Shown: positions 1 to 6,680 of the stretch, in pieces
Layout: each line of letters begins with the position of its first letter
Position numbering within the stretch: position 1 is the stretch's first letter
Assembly (NCBI GenBank): GCA_003537495.1
Contig: DPSB01000604.1
Location: forward strand, 5,569-14,634
DNA: 9,066 bases
Direction of reading: 5' to 3'
From: Cytophagales bacterium
Lineage (GTDB): Bacteria; Bacteroidota; Bacteroidia; Cytophagales; Cyclobacteriaceae
Made by a program: the position numbers and the translations under genes
The notes under the pieces: model-generated
Told to the model about the DNA's origin: nothing
What the model saw: only the letters and a program-made list of their open reading frames with translations
Database searches by the model: none

Positions 1-1355
1 CAAGATCTTCTTCACTCGAATCCGGTAAGGCCGGAAACTTTAACGATTGTATAAAATTGCTACCACGCATTGCAGCAATGGGCTTTGATGTATTGTATTT
101 CCCACCTATACATCCCATTGGTAAAATTAATCGTAAAGGAAAAAACAATAATGTAAAGTCTCAACCCGGAGAACCCGGTTCTCCCTGGGCTATTGGTAGC
201 GATGAAGGCGGCCATAAAGCAATCTTGCCGGCTTTGGGTACACTCGAAGATTTTAAGAAATTAGTAGGTGATGCACGTAAACTCGGTATCGACATTGCCA
301 TGGATATTGCCTTTCAATGTGCACCTGATCATCCGTATGTAAAAGATCATCCGGATTGGTTTAAACAACGGCCCGATGGTTCGATACAATACGCTGAAAA
401 TCCACCAAAAAAATATCAGGATATATATCCTTTCAATTTCGAGTCGGATGATTGGAAAAATTTATGGGAAGAGTTAAAGTCTGTGTTCATCTATTGGATT
501 GAGCAAGGCGTAACCATATTCAGAATTGATAATCCACACACTAAGCCTATACCATTTTGGCAATGGGTAATAGCAGAAGTTCAGAAAGTTCATCCAGATA
601 TTATTTTCTTATCGGAAGCATTTACCCGTCCGAAGATTATGGCTTCGCTAGGTAAAGTTGGATTTACACAATCGTACACCTATTTCACCTGGCGGGTATC
701 GAAACAAGAAATAACCGAGTACATGAATGAATTGGTATTCGGTCAATCCAGAAATTATTTCAGACCAAACTTCTGGCCCAACACACCTGATATTCTACCG
801 TATCATTTACAAAATCAAGGCGAGAATATTTTTATTCTCCGCTATGCATTGGCCGCAACGCTGTCATCCAATTACGGTGTGTATGGTCCACCTTACGAGT
901 TTGGTGAGAACAATCCCATTGAAGGCAAAGAAGAATACTATAACTCAGAAAAATTCGAAGTCAAACATTACGATTGGAAGCGCACCAACCGGCTTACCGA
1001 TATTATGAGTCTGTTGAATAAAGTGCGCAAAGAAAATGAAGCTTTGCAATCTACCTGGAATTTGCAATTCTGCCCGATTGAAAACAGTCAGATCATTGCC
1101 TACTTAAAAGCTACGGATGATCTTTCAAACATTATTCTGGTGGTGGTAAACCTCGATCCAAACAATACCCAACATGGCTATGTACAATTGCCAAAAGCTA
1201 AATTGAAATTATCAGATAAAATCAATGTGAAACTGCACGATCTGATAACCGATGAACAATTCACGTGGACACAGGAATGGAACTATGTTCACTTGAATCC
1301 GCATAAGATGCCGTTTCATTTATTTAAAGTAGAAATTCACGAGTCAAACATGTAG
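1..1355 (+). CDS. glgE: α-1,4-glucan:maltose-1-phosphate maltosyltransferase GlgE, 5'-truncated
   Basis: GlgE (GH13_3) transfers maltosyl units from α-maltose-1-phosphate to the non-reducing end of α-1,4-glucans in the cytoplasm. The frame is open to the left edge (first full codon at base 3) and ends at TAG 1353-1355, giving about 450 visible residues. The family is usually 650-700 residues, so the N-terminal domains are missing. A TTG at 57 lies inside the conserved core (LLPRIAAMGFDVLY) and is not the start. Family motifs include PPIHPIG, GSPWAIGSDEGGH and YAENPPKKYQDIYP. Catalytic residues are all present: the nucleophile Asp of FRIDNPHTKP (codon 528-530), the acid/base Glu of LSEAFTRP (615-617) and the Asp of NTPDIL (789-791). 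The C-terminal part, from about base 1010, is the usual β-sandwich. The stop lies 3 bases before treS-mak, so the two are almost certainly co-transcribed. Identification is very secure; nothing visible suggests lost activity. Confidence 0.96.
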   Translation, partial: RSSSLESGKAGNFNDCIKLLPRIAAMGFDVLYFPPIHPIGKINRKGKNNNVKSQPGEPGSPWAIGSDEGGHKAILPALGTLEDFKKLVGDARKLGIDIAMDIAFQCAPDHPYVKDHPDWFKQRPDGSIQYAENPPKKYQDIYPFNFESDDWKNLWEELKSVFIYWIEQGVTIFRIDNPHTKPIPFWQWVIAEVQKVHPDIIFLSEAFTRPKIMASLGKVGFTQSYTYFTWRVSKQEITEYMNELVFGQSRNYFRPNFWPNTPDILPYHLQNQGENIFILRYALAATLSSNYGVYGPPYEFGENNPIEGKEEYYNSEKFEVKHYDWKRTNRLTDIMSLLNKVRKENEALQSTWNLQFCPIENSQIIAYLKATDDLSNIILVVVNLDPNNTQHGYVQLPKAKLKLSDKINVKLHDLITDEQFTWTQEWNYVHLNPHKMPFHLFKVEIHESNM

Positions 1356-1358
1356 AGC

Positions 1359-4300
1359 ATGGCAAGCAAGAACTCCGATGCATTATGGTTTAAAGATGCC
1401 GTTATATATGAGCTAAGCGTTCGGGCATTTAACGATAGCAATGCTGATGGCATTGGCGATTTTCAAGGCTTGGTTCAGCGATTAGATTACCTGGAAGACC
1501 TGGGTATTAATACAATCTGGCTATTACCTTTCTTTCCATCACCACTTAAAGATGATGGTTACGATGTTACTGAATACTGCGACATACATCCGGATTACGG
1601 TACGTTATCCGACTTCAAACTTTTTTTGAAAGAGGCACATCGCAGAAACATAAGGGTGATTACAGAGTTGGTGCTGAATCATACTTCCGATCAACATCCA
1701 TGGTTTCAAAAGTCGCGGAAAGCCCGTTCCGGCTCGCGCTATAAAGATTATTATGTGTGGAGCGATAATGCAGACAAGTACAAAGACGCCCGTATTATGT
1801 TTGCCGATGAAGAATCATCCAACTGGTCTTGGGATAACGAAGCCAAGATGTACTATTGGCATCGGTATTATCGCCATCAGCCCGAACTGAATTTCGAAAA
1901 CTCTGAAGTACAACTTGAAATCATCAAGGTGGTTGATTTCTGGATGAAGATGGGTGTAGATGGATTTCGTTTAGCCAATGTGCCTTTCTTGTTTGAAGAA
2001 GAAGGAACCAGTTGTGAGAACCTGCCACAAACGCATGCCTTCTTAAAACGCCTTCGCGCACACATTGATAAGCATTACGACAACCGTGTATTGCTGGCCG
2101 AAGCCAACATGTGGCCCGAAGATGCTGCGCAATACTTTGGGCAAGGCGATGAGTGCCACATGAATTTCCATTATCCGTTAATGCCCCGGTTATATCTTGG
2201 TATTCGCACGGAAGATACCTACCCAATAATTGATATTCTGGAGCAAACACCATCCACGCCACCCAACACGCAGTGGGCTTTATTTCTTCGCAACCACGAT
2301 GAGATTGGTTTGGAGATGGTAACCGAAGAGGAAAAGGATTATTTGTTTAAAGCTTACGCGACTGATCCGAATACCAAACACAACATTGGTATTCGCAGAC
2401 GATTGGCACCTTTGCTGAATAATGATCGCAGAAAAATTGAATTGCTTTACGCGATCTTGTTTTCACTTCCCGGCACACCGGTGTTGTATTATGGCGATGA
2501 GATTGGTATGGGCGATAACATCTATCTGGGTGATCGGTTTGGTGTACGCACGCCCATGCAGTGGAACATGAATATCAATGCCGGATTTTCTTCAGCTAAT
2601 CCGCAAAAGTTATTCTTACCAATTATTACTGACCCGATGTATCGCCACGAATCGATTAACGTGGCTACACAAGAAGAGAACCCATCTTCGTTGTTATGGT
2701 GGATTCGCAACTTGCTGTCGATGCGCAAGCGATTAGGAGTTTTTGGCAAAGGAAATCTGAAATTTATAGAAAGCAGCAACTCGAAAGTACTTTGCTTTGC
2801 GCGTTCATTCGAGAAAGAGAATATTATTGTAGTAGCTAACCTTTCGCAATTCAGCCAGGCCACCACACTTGATCTGAAGTCATTCAAAGATTGTGACATC
2901 ACGGAAGTGTTTAGCCAGAACCGGTTTATGAGTGTAGGCGAGGGTGAGTACTCGATCACGGTTGGCCCTTATGGATATTTTTGGTTTCAGGCCGATCAAT
3001 CTGAGAAGAAAGAACAAGGCAACAACTCGAATGAACTGTTCTTGTTTAAATCAGAACTTTCATGGGAACGTACCTTCAGTAATTACAACGATGTGCGCGT
3101 GCTAGAGCGCAAGGTGTTGCAACCATTTATGAAAAAATGTCGCTGGTTTGGCGGAAAGGCGAGAGCTATTTCCAAAATCAGTGTAAACAAAATGATTCCA
3201 CTTAAGGTGGATGGCGAATCGCATTACCTGGTGATTGTGGAAGTACACTATGTGCAACGCCTCCCGGAATTGTATTTCCTGCCGATGTGCTTTATGCCAT
3301 CAGATAGTATGTTCGATAAAGTAGAATACACCACGCAAAGTGTAATCTGCCGGGCCGACATACAAGGCAAAGTTGGTTTTGTGGTGGATAGTAGTTATCA
3401 CAAAGGCTTCCGCGATTTTCTATTTGTAAGTATGGATCGGAAAGTTCGTGTAAAGGAGGATGAAGGTACGTTGGAATTCAACAGCAGTGTTTTTGCTAAA
3501 CTGAATTCTGATAAGGTAGAGTCAAAAATTCTGAAGGCAGATTCGAGTAATACTGCCATGATTTACAACGATAAATACTTCTTCAAATTTTATCGCAAAA
3601 TAGAAACGGAGATTAATCCCGATCTGGAGATTGTTCGATTCCTGTCAGAGAACACCTCTTTCCGCAATGCACCTAAGTATGCCGGTAGTGTAGAGTTTCG
3701 CGATAACGATGGAAAAATTATTGTATTCGGATTGCTGCAAGAGAAAGTAGACAATCAGGGCGATTCATGGATAATGACTATCGACTCAGTAGGTCGTTTC
3801 TACGAACGTGTTATGGCAAAGGCCAAGAAGGAGAAGTTGCCGCAATTGATAAACAAAGCTGCGATTCAATTTGAAGACGCACCGGAACTGATTCAGGAGT
3901 TTATTGGGCGTGGATTTTATGAACGTGTAGTACGGTTAGGGCAGCGCACAGCCGAAATGCATCTCGCTTTGGCCTCCGATAAAGTTAATCCTGCCTTTGC
4001 TCCGGAAACGTTTAATACCAATTATCAACGCTCGCTTTATTCTGCACTTCGCAAATTAACACGCGATCGTTTTAAGTTGCTGGAGCAATCGCTTGATAAA
4101 CTGAATGATGAAACAAAAGAATTAGCTAAGAAAGTATTGTCCTTAGAAGATAAAGTGCTAGAGTGTTTTAGTGAAGTGTATCAAACAAAGATTAGTGCTC
4201 TTAAAACCCGCATTCATGGCGATTATCATTTAGGACAAGTACTGTTTACGGGTAAAGATTTTATCATTATAGACTTTGAAGGCGAACCGGGCTTTAGTTT

Positions 4301-4685
4301 TAGCGAACGCAGGTTAAAGAAAAGTCCGCTTAAAGATGTAGCGGGAATGATGCGTTCGTTTCACTACGCAGCTTTTGGTAAAATTTTATTGAATGAAAAC
4401 TATCGCGAAAAAGATATTGAGTTTCTGGAGCAGTGGGCTGAACAGTGGCAACATTATGTAAGCCGCTTCTACCTGGGTGCGTATTTAGAACGTATGGGCT
4501 CGCGAGCTGAACTGAATGGCGAAGATGAAATCCTGATTCGTACCTATTTACTTGAGAAGGCAATTTATGAATTGGGTTATGAATTGAATGGCCGACCCGA
4601 TTGGGTAAATATTCCACTGCGCGGAATTTATTATTTAATGAGTAGGTATTCGCAAGCAAAAGACGAACGCAAAAAGAAAAGCTGA
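1359..4685 (+). CDS. treS: Trehalose synthase-maltokinase fusion (TreS-Mak) with a substituted TreS nucleophile
   Basis: This 1108-residue protein joins two normally consecutive enzymes. Residues about 8-545 are a GH13_16 trehalose synthase with (β/α)8 barrel and C-terminal β domain (motifs DDGYDV, NHTSDQHPWF, ENLPQTHAFLK, FLRNHDE, YYGDEIGMGDNIYLGD). After a polar linker (about 546-560), residues about 562-1108 are a Pep2/Mak maltokinase, which makes maltose-1-phosphate from maltose and ATP. The kinase keeps the cap motif RWFGGKAR, a likely ATP-binding Lys743 (FFKFYRK), the catalytic loop HGDYHLGQ (Asp955) and the metal-binding IDFEGEPG (Asp972). In the TreS half the acid/base Glu248 (LAEAN) and Asp314 (NHDE) are kept, but the nucleophile position reads RLANVP, not RLDAVP, so Ala206 replaces Asp. 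I infer an active kinase fused to an inactive TreS-like domain. Start ATG 1359 lies 3 bases after glgE and fits the family N-terminus (LWFKDAVIYEL). The identity is secure; the loss of isomerase activity is inferred from sequence. Confidence 0.95.
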   Translation: MASKNSDALWFKDAVIYELSVRAFNDSNADGIGDFQGLVQRLDYLEDLGINTIWLLPFFPSPLKDDGYDVTEYCDIHPDYGTLSDFKLFLKEAHRRNIRVITELVLNHTSDQHPWFQKSRKARSGSRYKDYYVWSDNADKYKDARIMFADEESSNWSWDNEAKMYYWHRYYRHQPELNFENSEVQLEIIKVVDFWMKMGVDGFRLANVPFLFEEEGTSCENLPQTHAFLKRLRAHIDKHYDNRVLLAEANMWPEDAAQYFGQGDECHMNFHYPLMPRLYLGIRTEDTYPIIDILEQTPSTPPNTQWALFLRNHDEIGLEMVTEEEKDYLFKAYATDPNTKHNIGIRRRLAPLLNNDRRKIELLYAILFSLPGTPVLYYGDEIGMGDNIYLGDRFGVRTPMQWNMNINAGFSSANPQKLFLPIITDPMYRHESINVATQEENPSSLLWWIRNLLSMRKRLGVFGKGNLKFIESSNSKVLCFARSFEKENIIVVANLSQFSQATTLDLKSFKDCDITEVFSQNRFMSVGEGEYSITVGPYGYFWFQADQSEKKEQGNNSNELFLFKSELSWERTFSNYNDVRVLERKVLQPFMKKCRWFGGKARAISKISVNKMIPLKVDGESHYLVIVEVHYVQRLPELYFLPMCFMPSDSMFDKVEYTTQSVICRADIQGKVGFVVDSSYHKGFRDFLFVSMDRKVRVKEDEGTLEFNSSVFAKLNSDKVESKILKADSSNTAMIYNDKYFFKFYRKIETEINPDLEIVRFLSENTSFRNAPKYAGSVEFRDNDGKIIVFGLLQEKVDNQGDSWIMTIDSVGRFYERVMAKAKKEKLPQLINKAAIQFEDAPELIQEFIGRGFYERVVRLGQRTAEMHLALASDKVNPAFAPETFNTNYQRSLYSALRKLTRDRFKLLEQSLDKLNDETKELAKKVLSLEDKVLECFSEVYQTKISALKTRIHGDYHLGQVLFTGKDFIIIDFEGEPGFSFSERRLKKSPLKDVAGMMRSFHYAAFGKILLNENYREKDIEFLEQWAEQWQHYVSRFYLGAYLERMGSRAELNGEDEILIRTYLLEKAIYELGYELNGRPDWVNIPLRGIYYLMSRYSQAKDERKKKS
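1380..2993 (+). other. TreS-like GH13 domain of the fusion, probably catalytically inactive
   Basis: Residues about 8-545 of the fusion. TreS interconverts trehalose and maltose through a covalent glucosyl intermediate on an Asp at the end of barrel strand β4. That Asp is Ala206 here (GCC at 1974-1976), and the following conserved Ala is Asn207. The fold-defining motifs around it are intact, including a long stretch of TreS-type sequence through GIRRRLAPLL and GTPVLYYGDEIGMGDN (residues 344-386). The boundaries are judged from motif similarity, not from an alignment. Confidence 0.85.
1974..1976 (+). other. Nucleophile codon of the TreS domain: Ala instead of Asp
   Basis: The codon is GCC (Ala206), in the reading GDGFRLANVPFLFEEEG-like context; TreS proteins have Asp here followed by Ala (RLDAVP). 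The frame is right on both sides and there is no indel, so this is a substitution. From an ancestral GAC, one base change gives GCC, but the neighbouring Ala-to-Asn change needs at least two more. Confidence 0.9.
3042..4682 (+). other. Maltokinase (Pep2/Mak) domain of the fusion, apparently intact
   Basis: Residues about 562-1108. It has the N-terminal cap of mycobacterial-type maltokinases (RWFGGKAR at about 596-602) followed by an aminoglycoside-phosphotransferase-like kinase fold. The Lys of FFKFYRK followed by INPDLEIVRFL (about 741-762), the catalytic loop HGDYHLGQ (Asp955, codon 4221-4223), IDFEGEPG and SPLKDVAGMMRSFHYAA (about 989-1005) are all in order. Nothing suggests decay, in contrast to the TreS half. 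Confidence 0.88.
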
Positions 4686-4687
4686 TG
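4683..4687 (+). other. TGATG stop/start overlap coupling treS-mak to glgB
   Basis: The TGA stop of treS-mak (4683-4685) shares its final A with the ATG of glgB (4685-4687). The preceding bases are A-rich (AAAAAGAAAAGC) without a clear Shine-Dalgarno core. Such overlaps usually mean translational coupling and support a single transcript. Confidence 0.9.
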
Positions 4688-6643
4688 GCAAAAAAAACTA
4701 AACCTAAAGCAGAAGAGCTGGATTCGTTCAGCTTGCTTACCGACTTCGACATTCACTTGTTTAGAAGTGGCAAACACTTTAAACTTTATGAAAAACTCGG
4801 TGCGCATCTGGCCACATTCAAGAAGCAAGCCGGAACCTACTTTGCGGTGTGGGCACCAAATGCACGTAATGTTTCTGTTATTGGCAACTTCAATCAGTGG
4901 AACAGTAACGAGCATAAGCTAACACCGCGCTGGGATGAGTCAGGGATTTGGGAAGGATTCTTTCCGGGAATAGGTAAGGGCGAAGCCTATAAGTATGCTA
5001 TTCATTCTAATACCGGTGAGTATTTAGAGAAGGCTGATCCGTTTGCGTTTTATGCAGAAGTTGCTCCGCGCACAGCTTCTATTGTGTGGGATCATAATTA
5101 CATCTGGCGCGATAGTGTTTGGTTAAGCGATCGCAAGAAGAACGCTTCCAAGCCGAAACCATATTCAGTATATGAAGTGCATGCCGGTAGCTGGCGCAGA
5201 AAACCCGAAGATGGAAATCGTTCGTTGTCGTATAAAGAACTTGCTACCGAGTTGGTAAACTATGTAAAAGAGAATGGCTTTACACATGTAGAGTTTTTGC
5301 CAATAATGGAGCATCCGTTCTTTGGTTCTTGGGGTTATCAACTTACCGGATATTTTGCGCCAACGAGCCGTTTTGGTGAACCGCAGGATTTTATGATTCT
5401 GGTTGATGCCTTGCATGAAGCAGAGATTGGAGTAATTCTCGATTGGGTACCATCGCATTTTCCGGGCGATGCACACGGACTTTATAAATTTGATGGCACA
5501 CATCTGTTTGAACATGCCGATCCCCGCAAGGGCTTTCATCCGGATTGGAGTAGCTATATCTATAATTATGGCAGGCCTGAAGTCCGATCATTCTTAATCA
5601 GTAATGCCTTGTTCTGGATAGATGTATTCCATGCCGATGGTTTACGCGTAGATGCTGTTGCTTCCATGCTTTACCTGGATTATTCCCGTAAGGAAGGCGA
5701 GTGGATACCAAACGAATATGGCGGAAATGAAAACATAGAAGCGATAAACTTTTTAAAAGAGTTTAATGAAGTGGTGTATGGCAACTTTCCTGATGTAGTA
5801 ACCATTGCGGAAGAAAGTACTGCCTGGCCGGGAGTTTCTAAACCTACCTACCTCGGTGGGTTAGGGTTCGGACAAAAGTGGATGATGGGCTGGATGCACG
5901 ACACCTTGCATTACTTTAAATCCGATCCGGTACATCGCAAGTATCATCAGGATGAAATTACCTTTAGCATTGTATATGCGTTTACCGAAAACTTTATGCT
6001 GCCCCTTTCGCACGATGAAGTGGTGCATGGTAAAGGTTCACTTATGGGCCGCATGCCGGGCGATGAGTGGCGAAGATTTGCAAACCTGCGTTTGATGTTT
6101 ACGTATATGTTTACCCATCCGGGCACTAAGTTACTGTTTATGGGTGGCGAGTTTGGGCAGACTGCCGAGTGGAATCACGATAGTAGTTTAGATTGGCATT
6201 TGCTAGGGCATGCGCCACATCAGGGAATGCTTGCCTTAATTCGCGAGTTAAATCATCTGTACAAAACAGAACCTGCCTGTTATCAATTTCCATTTGATAA
6301 TCGTGGATTTGAGTGGGTTGACTATTCCGATCGTGAAAACAGCGTAATTGTGTTTATACGCAAGTCTGATAACAAACATGAATCCATTTTGGTGGTATGT
6401 AATTTTACACCCGAGATTCGCGAACATTACCGGATAGGTGTGCCGCTGCGCGGAACGTATAAAGAAATTTTTAATTCGGATAATATGGCATTTGGTGGCA
6501 GCGGACAATTAAATCAAGGTTTGCTTTACACTTCGCCAGTTAAATATCATAATCGCGATTATTCAGTGTCCATTACGCTACCTCCATTGGGCGCTACTGT
6601 TTTAAAACTTGTTGAAGAAAAAGCTGAGTTTGATTTGGAGTAA
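4685..6643 (+). CDS. glgB: 1,4-α-glucan branching enzyme GlgB
   Basis: GlgB (GH13_9) cuts α-1,4-glucan chains and reattaches them by α-1,6 links, creating the branches of glycogen-like polymer. At 652 residues it is shorter than the E. coli enzyme (about 730) and lacks the extra N-terminal module, having a single CBM48-type domain (about 35-125: FAVWAPNARNVSVIGNFNQW). The barrel follows (about 150-540), with YEVHAGSW, DWVPSHF, GLRVDAVASMLYLDYSR carrying nucleophile Asp323, TIAEEST with acid/base Glu376, and LSHDEVVHGK with Asp444. GEFGQTAEWNHDSSLDWHLL and a C-terminal β domain complete the protein. All catalytic residues are present. The start ATG overlaps the previous stop by one base; the first 20 residues are lysine- and polar-rich and unconserved, so the exact start is less certain than the identity. 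In the pathway it branches the chains extended by GlgE. Confidence 0.97.
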   Translation: MAKKTKPKAEELDSFSLLTDFDIHLFRSGKHFKLYEKLGAHLATFKKQAGTYFAVWAPNARNVSVIGNFNQWNSNEHKLTPRWDESGIWEGFFPGIGKGEAYKYAIHSNTGEYLEKADPFAFYAEVAPRTASIVWDHNYIWRDSVWLSDRKKNASKPKPYSVYEVHAGSWRRKPEDGNRSLSYKELATELVNYVKENGFTHVEFLPIMEHPFFGSWGYQLTGYFAPTSRFGEPQDFMILVDALHEAEIGVILDWVPSHFPGDAHGLYKFDGTHLFEHADPRKGFHPDWSSYIYNYGRPEVRSFLISNALFWIDVFHADGLRVDAVASMLYLDYSRKEGEWIPNEYGGNENIEAINFLKEFNEVVYGNFPDVVTIAEESTAWPGVSKPTYLGGLGFGQKWMMGWMHDTLHYFKSDPVHRKYHQDEITFSIVYAFTENFMLPLSHDEVVHGKGSLMGRMPGDEWRRFANLRLMFTYMFTHPGTKLLFMGGEFGQTAEWNHDSSLDWHLLGHAPHQGMLALIRELNHLYKTEPACYQFPFDNRGFEWVDYSDRENSVIVFIRKSDNKHESILVVCNFTPEIREHYRIGVPLRGTYKEIFNSDNMAFGGSGQLNQGLLYTSPVKYHNRDYSVSITLPPLGATVLKLVEEKAEFDLE

Positions 6644-6680
6644 AATTGATTTTTTAATCTTTCCTTAAATTAGTTTGATC
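6644..6680 (+). other. A/T-rich intergenic gap between glgB and the GH57 gene
   Basis: These 37 bases are A/T-rich and contain neither a stem-loop terminator nor a Shine-Dalgarno core. TAGTTTG at 6671-6677 resembles the Bacteroidota -7 element (TAnnTTTG) but has one base too few and lies too close to the start codon. It is most simply a read-through spacer within the operon. Confidence 0.6.

Noticed and set aside
57..59. TTG as the start codon of glgE
   Set aside because: The same frame is open to the left edge, and the TTG falls within the conserved catalytic core, so the gene is cut by the window and does not begin here.
727..1008. Second + strand open frame of 93 codons inside glgE
   Set aside because: It overlaps the catalytic part of glgE in another frame and encodes no recognisable motif.
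1959..1990. A pair of compensating frameshifts creating RLANVP in the TreS domain
   Set aside because: Residues directly before (DGFRL) and after (VPFLF) match the family in one frame with no length change, so substitutions explain it better than indels.
2522..2959. Antisense open frame of 145 codons opposite the TreS domain
   Set aside because: It is opposite conserved TreS coding sequence, with no start context and no recognisable protein.
4330..4752. Antisense open frame of 140 codons across the treS-mak/glgB junction
   Set aside because: It lies opposite conserved coding sequence of two recognised genes and its translation resembles no family I know; it is a shadow.
348..5548. Repeated 12-mer CATCCGGATTGG at 348 and about 5537
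   Set aside because: Both copies encode His-Pro-Asp-Trp in related GH13 enzymes (glgE and glgB); too short and isolated to be a functional DNA repeat.
6671..6677. Bacteroidota-like -7 promoter element TAGTTTG before the GH57 gene
   Set aside because: It has one base fewer than TAnnTTTG, I see no matching -33 element, and transcription would start at or inside the start codon.
6600..6680. Transcription terminator after glgB
   Set aside because: The T-run after the stop has no stable GC-rich hairpin before it, and the next gene follows within 37 bases on the same strand.
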